Shown: positions 51,897-61,270, numbered from the stretch's first letter. The stretch: 64,000 nt of DNA from Paenibacillus lautus NBRC 15380 (GCF_004000945.1 NZ_BIMF01000003.1:248001-312000), one strand, 5' to 3'. The notes: generated by a model not told the origin, from the sequence alone. Translations and numbers: made by a program.

Positions 51897-53111
51897 TTAC
51901 TGGGTCTTCATGTTGTATTTAAAGGATCGATCTCTTGTCTGTGAGTTACGCACAACGGATTTCACATGATATTCCACTTCCAATTGCGGAAAGATAACAT
52001 CCCATCGACCCTTCATCTTGTGCCAAGCTTCTGGTCTGGCGCGCTCTACCGTTTGGCCGAATTCCAGGATATCGCTGTTCGCTTCCTGACACTTTTTCAC
52101 GGCTAATTTCAGAATGCGAGCCACCTCTTGGTTAGCGGCTGCTTCAATCGTTCTCATCGAATCCGGATTCCGCAGGTCGATGTCGCTCATCACTTCCCGG
52201 ATCGAGTAGTTAAGTTCGACGAATATGTGGATAACAGGTTGAAGCGGATCTTTAAACTTCGCTTCCAGCCGGGTCTTCGATCGCATCACATCCAATGCAA
52301 TTTCGCCCTGTCCATTTTCAAGTTTTATATTTAATGGCGTTGCTTGCATTTTGTTCTTGATCCACACGGTTCCCTTGCTCTCTTCCTTGGTCATCCAATC
52401 TTTAAGTTTGTCGCCCTTAAAAATAGCCAGATTGGAGATAACGCCCAGACCCGCGCTCTCCGAACTTTCAAGATTGGATTTCTTTACGGCTCGCTGCGCA
52501 TCACCTTCGATGAAAACGCCGTTAATGACAGGCCCGCCACCAGGAACGAGCAGATCCCGAATGACATCATCCACCTCTACACTGAAGTTCTCGCTTAATT
52601 GTCTTGAGGTTAATTTAATCTTCTGTACAAGCGCGAAGGCCGTAATCTTTCCGATGGGCGTCAATACAGCAACCACGTCTTCCGCCCTTTGCCCTTCTGC
52701 GGCCACCAATATTTCGGTCGTCAATCGAATATCGGAATCGCGGTCCAAATAGTCGAATAGATCGATAATTCCGTTTCTGGCCACCTCGTCGGATATAACA
52801 ATTAATCCCGTGTGGGCAAGCGAAATGATACGCGGTACTTTTCGAGACGTATTTCGCAGCGCTTCGATGATCGTTTTTCCGGATGCTCTGTATATGGATG
52901 TCGGTGTCGCTCCCCTGCCCGTTTTGCCGGATATTTCATCCGCAATGATGGTCTGGAAGGAAATCATATATTGCTGCTCTTCTTCCTTCCAGTCAATGCC
53001 GATACCGGCAACAATGGCCCGCTTATTCAATTCAGTCGCATCCCAGCAGCCCGTTATCGTACTTAGGCAGCAGCATAGGAGGACGATAACCAACCATCTG
53101 TATCTGAACAT
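51897..53111 (-). CDS. gerC: Spore germination lipoprotein GerC family
   Basis: Lipoprotein of 404 residues, C subunit of the receptor. Signal peptide with lipobox (LSTITGCWD, Cys22), then the family hallmark CWDATELNKRAIVAGIGID, and later VFIEGDAQRAV and the C-terminal helix-rich domain ending in EVEYHVKSVVRNSQ. Located 21 bases after gerA. Confidence 0.93.
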   Translation of the reverse strand: MFRYRWLVIVLLCCCLSTITGCWDATELNKRAIVAGIGIDWKEEEQQYMISFQTIIADEISGKTGRGATPTSIYRASGKTIIEALRNTSRKVPRIISLAHTGLIVISDEVARNGIIDLFDYLDRDSDIRLTTEILVAAEGQRAEDVVAVLTPIGKITAFALVQKIKLTSRQLSENFSVEVDDVIRDLLVPGGGPVINGVFIEGDAQRAVKKSNLESSESAGLGVISNLAIFKGDKLKDWMTKEESKGTVWIKNKMQATPLNIKLENGQGEIALDVMRSKTRLEAKFKDPLQPVIHIFVELNYSIREVMSDIDLRNPDSMRTIEAAANQEVARILKLAVKKCQEANSDILEFGQTVERARPEAWHKMKGRWDVIFPQLEVEYHVKSVVRNSQTRDRSFKYNMKTQ

Positions 53112-53132
53112 ATCCCGGCCACACCCCTAACG

Positions 53133-54821
53133 TTATTTACGATTGGCCTCAGCGGCTGGAACAGCCGTATTTTGGTCCCCGGCACTACTGTTATCCCTCC
53201 CGGGATTCCGGTTGTGTAAACCGGATGTATTCCCAGCTTCCTGCGATGCAACTGCCCCCGAAGCACCTTTTTGTCGACTGCTGCCTGAATGAGATGCGGA
53301 CAAGGCTTCCGCTTGGAGCGACTTGAAAGGCATACGGATGACAGCGTCTTTTTGATTCCGTAATCGGAAAGGGCTGATCGGCGATAAATAGGGAACGCCG
53401 AACGAACGGAGACTATTCATATGGGCAACCAGAATGATTAATCCCAGCGTCAGCCCGTAAAATCCAAACATGCCGGCCAGTATCATAAAAGCAAACCGTA
53501 TTAAGCGTCCGGCGATAGACAGGTTATAGGCTGGTATGGCAAAGCTTGCAATACCGGTCAAAGCCACAACAATGACCATGGCTGGCGTAATCAGCCCGGC
53601 TTCAACGACTGCCTGTCCCAAAATCAAAGCACCGACAACCGAGACGGTCTGCCCGATGGCTCTAGGCATCCTCACCCCGGCCTCACGCAGAATCTCAAAT
53701 ACGATTTCCATCAGCATCGCTTCGACAAAGGCGGGAAACGGAACCCCTTCCCGTTGAGCAACCAAACTGATTAGCAATAAGGTTGGCACCATTTCGTAAT
53801 GGAAGGTAGTTAGGGCTATATAAACCGATGGACCCAAGATCAATATAATAAAACTGAGATAGCGGACAATCCGCATCACAATCGCAATATCAAATCGCTG
53901 TGCATAATCTTCGGGTGATTGGAAGAAGTGAACAAATAAGGTTGGAAGGACCAGAACGAAGGGGGTACCATCAACCAGGACGATGATCCTTCCCTCCAGC
54001 AATTTACTGGCGGCATCGTCAGGACGCTCCGTGTTATAGATCGTGGGAAAAGGGGTTATCGTTTTGTCTTGTATAAATTCTTCAATATAAGCCGATTCCA
54101 GAATCCCTTCAATCTCAATAGCATTCAGCCGTTCTTTAATCTCCTGTACGATCCCGGGATCTGCTTTTCCCTTCACATACATAAGAGCTACGTGGGTGTG
54201 GGTTATGGATCCGATTTTCATGGTTTCCAGCCAGAGATCGGGGGATTTCATCCTCCGCCGGATCAGGGATATGTTGGTAGCGATGGACTCCACGAAGCTA
54301 TCCTTGGGTCCGCGAACCACAAGCTGGGAGGTCGGCTCGGTAACGGATCTCCATTCTCCGCCCTGCGTCCCCGCCACGATGGCTTTCTCAGCACCTTCCA
54401 GCAGGATCACCGTATCCCCTGACAGAATGGCTAGCATGATATCATTCCATTCCGTCATCATTTTGGACTCGCCAATCGACAGCCCATCCTTCATGATCTT
54501 GTCCAGAAAGGCATCAGGCCCCTCATCCTTATATAAATCAGGGGTTAAACGCAGGAGAGAATCCATTACGAAATGGTTGATCATCTCTGGATCGCTGAGC
54601 CCGTTCAAGTATACAATGGCGCAGTTCTCCTCAGGTCCACCGCCCAGCTTCAAACGGCGGGTAACAATATCCGGGCTATCCCCGGATTCGGTCCGTATGC
54701 GATCGAGCAGTTCTTGTATATGGCCCGAAATCACGGATGACCCTGACTTCGAGGATACAGCCTGCTCCTCTGATTTCTTCGTGGGAACTGGACGGCGATT
54801 ACGAGATCGGTAGCGTATCAT
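53133..54821 (-). CDS. gerA: Spore germination protein GerA family
   Basis: A subunit of 562 residues. Cytoplasmic N-domain (to about 270) with YLNGLSDPEMINHFVMDSLL and EGILESAYIEEFIQD, then the membrane domain with GRIIVLVDGTPFVLVLPTLF, SPEDYAQRFDIA, VAQREGVPFPAFVEAMLMEI and HMNSLRSFGVPYLSP, all GerA signatures. A Ser/Asn-rich tail ends the chain. Start: GGGGG is 8 bases before ATG 54821; ATG 54836 sits too close to its AAGGA. First gene of the gerA-gerC-gerB operon; forespore (sigma-G) control is expected but I could not mark the promoter. Confidence 0.94.
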   Translation of the reverse strand: MIRYRSRNRRPVPTKKSEEQAVSSKSGSSVISGHIQELLDRIRTESGDSPDIVTRRLKLGGGPEENCAIVYLNGLSDPEMINHFVMDSLLRLTPDLYKDEGPDAFLDKIMKDGLSIGESKMMTEWNDIMLAILSGDTVILLEGAEKAIVAGTQGGEWRSVTEPTSQLVVRGPKDSFVESIATNISLIRRRMKSPDLWLETMKIGSITHTHVALMYVKGKADPGIVQEIKERLNAIEIEGILESAYIEEFIQDKTITPFPTIYNTERPDDAASKLLEGRIIVLVDGTPFVLVLPTLFVHFFQSPEDYAQRFDIAIVMRIVRYLSFIILILGPSVYIALTTFHYEMVPTLLLISLVAQREGVPFPAFVEAMLMEIVFEILREAGVRMPRAIGQTVSVVGALILGQAVVEAGLITPAMVIVVALTGIASFAIPAYNLSIAGRLIRFAFMILAGMFGFYGLTLGLIILVAHMNSLRSFGVPYLSPISPFRLRNQKDAVIRMPFKSLQAEALSASHSGSSRQKGASGAVASQEAGNTSGLHNRNPGRDNSSAGDQNTAVPAAEANRK

Positions 54822-54967
54822 GTCGGTTACCCCCATCCTTCAAAGATCAAGTTAACTCCATTATTTGCTTTACATTCCTTTTTCATGCGGAGATAAGAAA
54901 GAGGGATTGGGAAGCTGCAAGAAGAATTGTCTAACATTAAGATTACATACGCATAGGAGGACTGTAT

Positions 54968-55651
54968 TTGAAACGATACATGTTGCCATTGATCATCCTG
55001 ATTATGAGTTTGTTTTATATTTTCTTTATTCCATCCGAACCCTTGGTCATGAAACTGCTGTTCAAGCTCATTCCGATGTGGCTCATCATCCTGTTTGCCT
55101 ATCGGCAATTCCCGCCCCATAGATCCTGGATTCACTATCTGCTGTTAACAGGACTGTTCTTCTGTATGATCGGTGACGGGACGCTCATCTGGTTTGTTGT
55201 CGGTCTTTCTGCCTTTCTGATCGGACATCTGTTCTATACGGCCGGCTTCTTGGGACAGTGGCGTTATTCAGGTCCTCGCCTTCTTAGCATCGTTCCGATT
55301 GCAGGCTATTCGGTTTGGATGGGCATCCAATTGGTGTCTTCTCTCAAGTCGAATGGAGAACAGGCTTTGATTATTCCTGTCATCGCTTATATCGCTGTCA
55401 TTTCATTCATGCTCTGGACAGCCATCATGACCAAGAATCGATATGCGATGGTTGGAAGCCTGCTCTTTGTCATCTCGGACTCGATCTTGTCCTGGAACAT
55501 GTTTGTTGCCGATATCCGCTTTTCGAACGTATGGATCATGACCACGTATTACGCAGCCCAGTTCCTGATTGCCAGCAGCATCTCGGCTTTTGATAGCCCT
55601 CAAGCAAAGGCCTTAGGAAGCTCGTCCTTGAATACATCTGCCTCCCCATAG
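54968..55651 (+). CDS. Lysoplasmalogenase-like YhhN family protein
   Basis: Integral membrane protein of 227 residues with about eight hydrophobic helices. YhhN/TMEM86 signature: KLIPMWLIILFAYRQF, GLFFCMIGDGTLIW, AFLIGHLFYTAGF and a late GSLLFVISDSILSWN with the conserved acidic residues. Eukaryotic members hydrolyse lysoplasmalogen; bacterial substrates are unproven. Start TTG 54968 with AGGAGG 7 bases before it. Divergent from gerA. Confidence 0.88.
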   Translation: MKRYMLPLIILIMSLFYIFFIPSEPLVMKLLFKLIPMWLIILFAYRQFPPHRSWIHYLLLTGLFFCMIGDGTLIWFVVGLSAFLIGHLFYTAGFLGQWRYSGPRLLSIVPIAGYSVWMGIQLVSSLKSNGEQALIIPVIAYIAVISFMLWTAIMTKNRYAMVGSLLFVISDSILSWNMFVADIRFSNVWIMTTYYAAQFLIASSISAFDSPQAKALGSSSLNTSASP

Positions 55652-55655
55652 AAGA

Positions 55656-55693
55656 CGAAAAAAGGCTGAGTCCGGGTCCACCCGGGCTCAGCC
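55656..55693 (-). terminator. Terminator of the mgtC-like gene
   Basis: GGCTGAG-T-CCGGG pairs with CCCGG-G-CTCAGCC around TCCA; on the minus strand the stem is followed by seven T. It can also stop the convergent yhhN-like transcript. Confidence 0.8.
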
Positions 55694-55767
55694 CTGTCCA
55701 GCATATATAGTCCAATCACAGGACCTGACCATGTATCATTAACACATCAAACAAATCCGATAAGCTC

Positions 55768-56481
55768 TTAATCCCGCCAGTTCATGCGAACCTGCTTAAT
55801 TCCCTCTACCTGCCACAATTGCTCGAACAATCCGTTAATTCCCTTGCTGTTAAAAGAATACACCCGGAATTCCATCGTCACCTTGGTCGAATCGTCTTCC
55901 GTCGTATCATTATTCACGATCATGCCTTCCACCGTCATATTTGCCTTTTGCAGCAATTCGGTAATGGTGCTCACATGAACCGGACGGTCTCCAGCCTCAA
56001 TGATGATCTTCAAACTGCCTGACTTTTTGATAAAGAGAAATTTCGATTCCAATTTATTCAACACCAGCGTGCTGACCAGAACAATCGCTGTCGTTATGAT
56101 CGCGGGCCAGTAAAAACCGGAGCCGACACTTAAACCGATAGCCGCTGCTACCCATAGGGTTGCCGCCGTGGTAAGACCTGAAATGATATGATTGGAACGC
56201 CGCAATATAGCCCCCGCACCAAGAAAACCGATACCGCTTACAACTTGTGCCGCCAGCCGGGCAGGATCAAACCTCGCATTGGGATGATTGATCAATGCAG
56301 AATCAAAACCGTAAATGGAAGTCAGCATAATCAGCGTTGATCCGACAGCCACCAAGAGATGGGTTTTTAAACCGGCCTGCTTGTTTCTGCGTTCCCGCTC
56401 CCAACCGATTAAACCGCCAAGCAATGCTGCGAACAGCAGCCGCATCAGCATGGTCTCCGTATCCAGTTGAAACACATCCAT
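55768..56481 (-). CDS. MgtC/SapB family membrane protein
   Basis: Protein of 237 residues with four or five N-terminal helices: RLLFAALLGGLIGWERERRNKQAGLKTH, LIMLTSIYGF and GIGFLGAGAILR are the MgtC family motifs with conserved acidic and basic residues. The C-terminal ACT-like domain (about 150-235) is typical of the longer MgtC subgroup. In pathogens MgtC modulates ATP synthase under magnesium limitation; here likely magnesium or membrane homeostasis. No Mg riboswitch is seen upstream. Confidence 0.9.
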   Translation of the reverse strand: MDVFQLDTETMLMRLLFAALLGGLIGWERERRNKQAGLKTHLLVAVGSTLIMLTSIYGFDSALINHPNARFDPARLAAQVVSGIGFLGAGAILRRSNHIISGLTTAATLWVAAAIGLSVGSGFYWPAIITTAIVLVSTLVLNKLESKFLFIKKSGSLKIIIEAGDRPVHVSTITELLQKANMTVEGMIVNNDTTEDDSTKVTMEFRVYSFNSKGINGLFEQLWQVEGIKQVRMNWRD

Positions 56482-56524
56482 TCCCTAATCTCCACCCATC
56501 TTTGTCATGTAAGGCAGCTCTTCG

Positions 56525-57130
56525 CTATACCATATGTTCATCCTGCCAGCGCCACAGCTCTTTGCTGGAAGTGGATATGCCGATTACACCGCTCTTTAAA
56601 GCCGTATCAAAATCCTCCAAATCGATCATGAGTCCTCCTGCGATGACGGGCACGTCCACCTCTGCACGAATCCGTTCCATGATCCGCTGACACACCATGC
56701 CCGGCAGCACTTCAATAGCATCCGGATTAGAGGCCTTAATCATCTTGATCCCGTTGTCCAGGGAAACGGAATCGAATACAAACAGACGCTGAACCGTTAA
56801 CAAGCCCAGTTTCTTCGCTTCTACAATCGCCGTGTTTTTTGTCGTGACAATACCGTCAATGCCAACCTTTTCAGCTAAATACTTAACCCCCGTTTTGTCT
56901 TTACCGATCCCCTCGATCAGATCAAAATGCACAAACGAGAGCTTGCCCGCCTCCCGAATCTGCTCGACGATCGATTCGATGATAAAAATATCGGTCTTAA
57001 GAATAAACACGATATTCGATTCGGTCGCTAATACAGCAGGAAGTTCCTCGGCATTCATTAATGAAGTAATAATGGGCTTACGCTTCAAGCAATACGAAAT
57101 TCGTTGTGCACCTTCAACACTGGTTTTCAT
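56525..57130 (-). CDS. glpP: Glycerol-3-phosphate-responsive antiterminator GlpP
   Basis: RNA-binding regulator of 201 residues with a TIM-barrel-like fold. In B. subtilis GlpP binds glycerol 3-phosphate and the glpD leader to prevent termination and stabilise mRNA. Visible family marks: KPIITSLMNAEELP, VFILKTDIFIIESIV, SFVHFDLIEGIGKDK, IVTTKNTAIVEAKK and VIAGGLMIDLEDFDTAL. Start ATG 57130 has GAGGTG before it. It is 67 bases downstream of the HAD phosphatase gene; both probably share the leader with the terminator at 58177-58257. Confidence 0.93.
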   Translation of the reverse strand: MKTSVEGAQRISYCLKRKPIITSLMNAEELPAVLATESNIVFILKTDIFIIESIVEQIREAGKLSFVHFDLIEGIGKDKTGVKYLAEKVGIDGIVTTKNTAIVEAKKLGLLTVQRLFVFDSVSLDNGIKMIKASNPDAIEVLPGMVCQRIMERIRAEVDVPVIAGGLMIDLEDFDTALKSGVIGISTSSKELWRWQDEHMV

Positions 57131-57197
57131 ATTTTCACCTCGTTGCCGCAGCAACATCTCCAATTCTCCCGTTGCCCCGGCATATTTTTGTAAATCA

Positions 57198-58010
57198 TCA
57201 TGACTTTGCTTCGTCTGCCTGCTTCACGGCAGTACCGCTGAGATAAATATCGTAGACCGAATTCAACACATAGGTGGGCTTCACGCTGCTGTCCATCAGA
57301 TCGTCCCTGCTCGATACCCCGGTCAGCACCATTGCCGTACTCATCCCTGCCTGATTTCCCATCTTGATATCCGTCTCCAGTCGATCCCCTGACATCAGAC
57401 AATCTTCCGCCTTCACTCCCAAAATATCAAGAGCCGTCAGTGCCGTCAAGACGGAGGGCTTACCCATGACGGTCGTAATTGTGATGCCGGCAGTGCCTTC
57501 GATGGCACCGATCATGCCGCCGCAATCCGGGACATCGCCGCCAGGCATCGGACATGTTCGATCCGGGTGGGTGGCAATCACTTCGGCGCCCCGTTTAATC
57601 GCCTGATAGGCAAAATCCAGATGACGGTAGTGAAAATCCCGATCCCACGACACAACCACAACGTCGGTTTCCTCCGGCGATGATGCAAATCGTATTCCAT
57701 TGTCCAACAGCTCGTTCTTCAATATTTCCTCACCAATGACATACACATTTGCGCCGGGATGATGTTTCTGAAGATAATGAATCGTAACGAGCGCAGGATT
57801 CAATATATGATTCAGTTCCACTTGAATGCCAAGCTTCCTTAATTTCTTCAAATAGTTTTCCCTGGAATCTATCGTTTTGTTGGTCAAAAACAATAGCTTC
57901 TTATTCAGTCCCTGCAAATAATGAATGGTCTCCACCGCACCATCAATGGCCTCAGCCCCAAGATAGATCGTACCGTCCAAATCAAAAATATACCCTGAAT
58001 AATGATCCAT
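57198..58010 (-). CDS. HAD-IIA family phosphatase (NagD/AraL-like)
   Basis: Phosphatase of 270 residues: nucleophile motif I FDLDGTIYLG (Asp10, Asp12), motif II LFLTNKT, the C2 cap between about 75 and 180, motif III Lys in MGKPS and motif IV GDRLETDIKMG. Family members dephosphorylate sugar phosphates and glycerol 3-phosphate. Its place between glpD and glpP suggests a glycerol-3-phosphate phosphatase or overflow enzyme, by context. GAGGAG precedes the ATG. Its leader of about 170-250 bases contains a terminator. Confidence 0.9.
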   Translation of the reverse strand: MDHYSGYIFDLDGTIYLGAEAIDGAVETIHYLQGLNKKLLFLTNKTIDSRENYLKKLRKLGIQVELNHILNPALVTIHYLQKHHPGANVYVIGEEILKNELLDNGIRFASSPEETDVVVVSWDRDFHYRHLDFAYQAIKRGAEVIATHPDRTCPMPGGDVPDCGGMIGAIEGTAGITITTVMGKPSVLTALTALDILGVKAEDCLMSGDRLETDIKMGNQAGMSTAMVLTGVSSRDDLMDSSVKPTYVLNSVYDIYLSGTAVKQADEAKS

Positions 58011-58176
58011 ATTTCGTTCTCCTCTGCATGTTCAATCTGTATTTTCGCCCGTAAACGTAAATTGGACATGTTCTGGTCAGATCAGTTCTGTTGGACCCAC
58101 AGTCCCCATCCGTAAAGTATACATATGACGGTGTCATGTCCTTTAGTCCTTTGGACAAGCAGTTCCACGCGGATAC
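58011..58176 (-). other. Leader of the HAD-glpP transcript
   Basis: This stretch between the leader terminator and the HAD start codon holds no gene. A TATACT-like box at about 58117-58122 on the minus strand lacks a -35, and GTCC/GGAC pairs around 58139-58156 can form a small hairpin. I recognise nothing else here. Confidence 0.3.
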
Positions 58177-58257
58177 AAAAAAATGAGAAGCACTTTGCAT
58201 TGAAAAAGCCTTCATCCATGACAAATGAAAGATTCTCGTTATGCAAAGGGCTTCTCA
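58177..58257 (-). terminator. Terminator between glpD and HAD-glpP, possible GlpP target
   Basis: On the minus strand GAGAAGCCCTTTGCAT pairs with ATGCAAAGTGCTTCTC across a 40-base loop and is followed by seven T. Its 5' arm resembles that of the glpD leader terminator (GAGAACCCTTTTGCT), suggesting a common antiterminator rather than a simple glpD end signal. Confidence 0.75.
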
Positions 58258-58343
58258 TCATCTCTGCCCAGCTCTATAACTTTATATGGTTATACTACAT
58301 CCACATTTTACATTTGACAAGATGATCCTCATAAATAAAATCC

Positions 58344-60107
58344 CTATCGATTCATCGCCGACATGGCGGTGGATTGCCCGGCTTCCTCGTCGGAGCGCGA
58401 TTCTGTTACGCCTTCCCGATCCGGCGAATCCGTAAACCGTTCCATCCTGATGCCTTCCGCCATACCCCATGCCAACTGCAATTGATCCTGCAGCAGCTCC
58501 CACTGCCTGTCGACTTCCACATGATTCCATTCTAAATATTCTCGCATAAGCCTCATCACGGGTGCTATGATTCGCTCGGTTTTTTGCCGGTCAAATAATA
58601 TCCAGCCTGTTCTTCTTAACAGAAAATCCACTGCGGTCATCGTCATCTCATAGTCGATGGAATACTCGATTTCCGCACGTAACAATCGAGACTCGATCGT
58701 ATCTGCTTCCTGCGAAGAAGTGCCGATCCGGTTCATCAGTTCCATCGTATTGGAGCCGTACCTGTTCATGAGGTTCACTATATCTTTAGGCCTGATGCCG
58801 AGGGATTCACCCTGCTTAATTAACTTCTTCCGAACCTCTTCATAGGTTAGGCCGTTCAGGTCGCCTCCGCTGATGGGAACCCGATCCGTCGTACAAGGAG
58901 GATAGATGGTGCCATCAGCGTCTTGAAGCTGTCTGGCTGCAAGGTTCACCACCTTTTCGGCCATTTTCCGGAATCCGGTCAGCTTTTCGCCTGCAATCGT
59001 GATCAACCCGGAATCGGATATAAACATCTCATCTTTTCTCGATATTTCCGAAGGACCTTTTCCTTCCTCGCGGACGAGTGGCCGTAAGCCCGACCATCCG
59101 GATTCGATATCGTCCGGCTTCAGCCTTGCTTCCGGAAAAGCATGATTCACCGCATCGATAAGATACCGCCGATCCTCCTCGGTAATACCGGGCGTCTCAA
59201 TCGCCCCCTCATACACGGTATCGGTCGTTCCGATGTAGGTCTTGCCCTCTCTTGGAATGACAAAAATCATTCTGCCACCCGGCACATCGAAATAAGCAGC
59301 CTGCCGTATCGGAAGCTTGGCATGATCCACCACCAGGTGAACGCCTTTTGTTAAGAGCAGCCGCTTTCCCTTGAGCGAGTTATCCTTGAGTCTGATCTGA
59401 TCCACCCATGGCCCGGCGGCATTGATGATTTTTTTGGCGCATATCGTATAGGTCTTACCACTCACTTGGTCTTCTACGTGAGCCCCTACTACTTTTCCTC
59501 CCCGATACATGAATTCCTGGACTTTGGCGTAATTCGCGATGAGCGCTCCCTTGGCTCGAGCGGACTTCATCACTTCAACCGTTAATCGCGCATCATCGGT
59601 TCGGTATTCATAATAATAACCGGAACCTTTCAATCCCTCCTTTCGAAAGAGCGGTTCAAGGGTTAGGGTACTCTCACGCCGGAACATCTTCCGCCGTTCA
59701 CTGCGTTTGACCCCCGCCAGCCAATCGTACAGATACAACCCGATCGCGCTGGCAAGATATCCATACGTGCCTTTTTTATAAATTGGGAGCAGCATGGGAA
59801 TGGGCTCCACCAGATGCGGAGCGCTCCGGTGAAGCAGTGCCCGTTCAGAACCCACTTCACGTACTAAGCCGATCTCTCCTTGCTTCAGATACCGAAGACC
59901 GCCATGAATCAGCTTCGTTGATCTGCTGCTTGTTCCCGAAGCAAAGTCATTCATTTCCACCAATCCGACGCTCATCCCTCTGCAGCTGGCGTCCCAAGCA
60001 ATTCCCGCACCCGTGATACCGCCGCCAATCACCAGCACATCCAGCTTTTTTGCCGACATGCCCTGCAAATATTGGGTCCGCATCTTGGCGGATAAGCTTG
60101 TGTCCAC
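58344..60107 (-). CDS. glpD: Aerobic glycerol-3-phosphate dehydrogenase
   Basis: Membrane-associated FAD enzyme of 587 residues oxidising glycerol 3-phosphate to dihydroxyacetone phosphate and passing electrons to quinone. FAD site VIGGGITGAGIAWDA at 26-40; then MSVGLVEMNDFASGTSSRSTKLIHGGLRYL, the DAO core, and the DAO_C domain (about 400-530). It is about 30 residues longer than the B. subtilis protein, the excess being a Ser/Glu-rich tail after residue 555. Start GTG 60107 with GGGGAG 8 bases before it. The leader carries a promoter and an antitermination-type hairpin. Confidence 0.96.
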   Translation of the reverse strand: MDTSLSAKMRTQYLQGMSAKKLDVLVIGGGITGAGIAWDASCRGMSVGLVEMNDFASGTSSRSTKLIHGGLRYLKQGEIGLVREVGSERALLHRSAPHLVEPIPMLLPIYKKGTYGYLASAIGLYLYDWLAGVKRSERRKMFRRESTLTLEPLFRKEGLKGSGYYYEYRTDDARLTVEVMKSARAKGALIANYAKVQEFMYRGGKVVGAHVEDQVSGKTYTICAKKIINAAGPWVDQIRLKDNSLKGKRLLLTKGVHLVVDHAKLPIRQAAYFDVPGGRMIFVIPREGKTYIGTTDTVYEGAIETPGITEEDRRYLIDAVNHAFPEARLKPDDIESGWSGLRPLVREEGKGPSEISRKDEMFISDSGLITIAGEKLTGFRKMAEKVVNLAARQLQDADGTIYPPCTTDRVPISGGDLNGLTYEEVRKKLIKQGESLGIRPKDIVNLMNRYGSNTMELMNRIGTSSQEADTIESRLLRAEIEYSIDYEMTMTAVDFLLRRTGWILFDRQKTERIIAPVMRLMREYLEWNHVEVDRQWELLQDQLQLAWGMAEGIRMERFTDSPDREGVTESRSDEEAGQSTAMSAMNR

Positions 60108-60155
60108 CTGACATTCTCCCCTCTGAATTTAAAATAAAGAACCTATTTCATAATA

Positions 60156-60222
60156 AGAAAAAGAACCGCTTCTGCTAGGAATGCATACCAAATACAGCAC
60201 GCATTTAAGCAAAAGGGTTCTC
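60156..60222 (-). terminator. glpD leader terminator, predicted GlpP antitermination site
   Basis: On the minus strand GAACCCTTTTGCT (60208-60220) pairs with AGCAGAAGCGGTTC (60163-60176), with inner AATGC/GCATT, followed by TTTTTCTT. It lies between the glpD promoter and start codon, the position where B. subtilis GlpP acts. Confidence 0.75.
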
Positions 60223-60261
60223 CGTTATCTCCGCCACTTTATGCAATAAATATGATTATTC

Positions 60262-60290
60262 ATTATAGGTTGCTTTTATACTTATGTCTA
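60262..60290 (-). promoter_or_regulatory. Sigma-A promoter of glpD
   Basis: On the minus strand TAGACA (60285-60290), 17-base spacer, TATAAT (60262-60267). RNA starts near 60255, about 33 bases before the leader hairpin. Confidence 0.65.
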
Positions 60291-60324
60291 CAAGGAGCCT
60301 ATTCAGAACCGTTAAAGCCGATTC

Positions 60325-61182
60325 TCACTTTTTCCGTAAAGCCGATGGAGCCATGCTTTTATATTTCTTGAAGGTTCGGCTGAAATAATAAATATCATTA
60401 AACCCGGTTGCAGCCGCGATTTCGGATACCGTAAGCGGACTTTCACGAAGGAGATAATCCGCCCGGTTGAGCCTCGTCTCATTCACATACTCCGTCACGG
60501 TCCGGCCGCTGATCTCCTTGAACAGCCGGCTGAAATGAAAGCGGCTGAGACCGGCCATGCCGGATAGGAGTTCCACCGACAAATCCTCCCGGTAATGCTC
60601 CTCGATATACTTGAATATCGGGGCAAACCGCTCCACATTCTTCATCCGCTCGACGTATTCATCCAGTGTAAGAACCGTCGCTACATAACCTCGTACAAGC
60701 AGCGTAAGCAGCCGATACAGCTCGGATTTGACGGCCAGCTCATACCCGAATTCACGCTGTTCCAGCTCATGAATGATGGACAGCATGGAGGCTAGCGCAT
60801 CGTCCCCGCTAATTCGGTTCTCGAAGATCAGCCGGTTCTGGGTGATCGGCGTGATGAATTTCATCTCGGTTGCATCCAGCGAATGGCTCTGAAGCAGCGA
60901 AAAGTCCGCGATTAACGCATAATAAAACAAATGATCCGACAGGCTAAGGCCATAATGCAGCTCATTCCGGTTAATGACGATCATATCGCCTTCCTTGACC
61001 GTGAAGGTGGACGAGCCGCACTCCAGACTCGCTTCCCCTGATACGATATATAGAATTTCAAGATGTTCATGCCAATGGTGGTTAAACAAAACCTGTCCCC
61101 GGCCATCAAACTCGCAACGATGAACCTTAATCGGAAACTGAGGATCCGGCATCGTCATCGGTTCTCGCAGTGTTTTGTCCAA
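60325..61182 (-). CDS. AraC family transcriptional regulator
   Basis: Regulator of 285 residues: N-terminal cupin (AraC_binding) domain with HHWHEHLEILYIVSGEASLE and GDMIVINRNELHYG, and two C-terminal HTH motifs (LSGMAGLSRFHFSRLFKEISG and VSEIAAATGFNDIYYFSRTFKKYKSM). Start TTG 61182 has AAGGAG 9 bases before it; an upstream frame to 61233 is unsupported. It is divergent from the Gfo/Idh-isomerase operon and likely activates it in response to a sugar or polyol. Confidence 0.92.
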   Translation of the reverse strand: MDKTLREPMTMPDPQFPIKVHRCEFDGRGQVLFNHHWHEHLEILYIVSGEASLECGSSTFTVKEGDMIVINRNELHYGLSLSDHLFYYALIADFSLLQSHSLDATEMKFITPITQNRLIFENRISGDDALASMLSIIHELEQREFGYELAVKSELYRLLTLLVRGYVATVLTLDEYVERMKNVERFAPIFKYIEEHYREDLSVELLSGMAGLSRFHFSRLFKEISGRTVTEYVNETRLNRADYLLRESPLTVSEIAAATGFNDIYYFSRTFKKYKSMAPSALRKK

Positions 61183-61264
61183 TGTTCTGATCTCCTTCCA
61201 GTAAGACAGCACAATTGTACAAACAAACAGCACGGTTTATCATGGTGTCTTCCTCTAAAAGCAT

Positions 61265-61270
61265 TATAAT
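61265..61270 (+). promoter_or_regulatory. -10 box of the sugar oxidoreductase operon
   Basis: Perfect TATAAT 38 bases before the start codon; the -35 position (61242-61247, ATGGTG) is poor, consistent with a promoter that needs an activator such as the divergent AraC protein. Confidence 0.45.
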
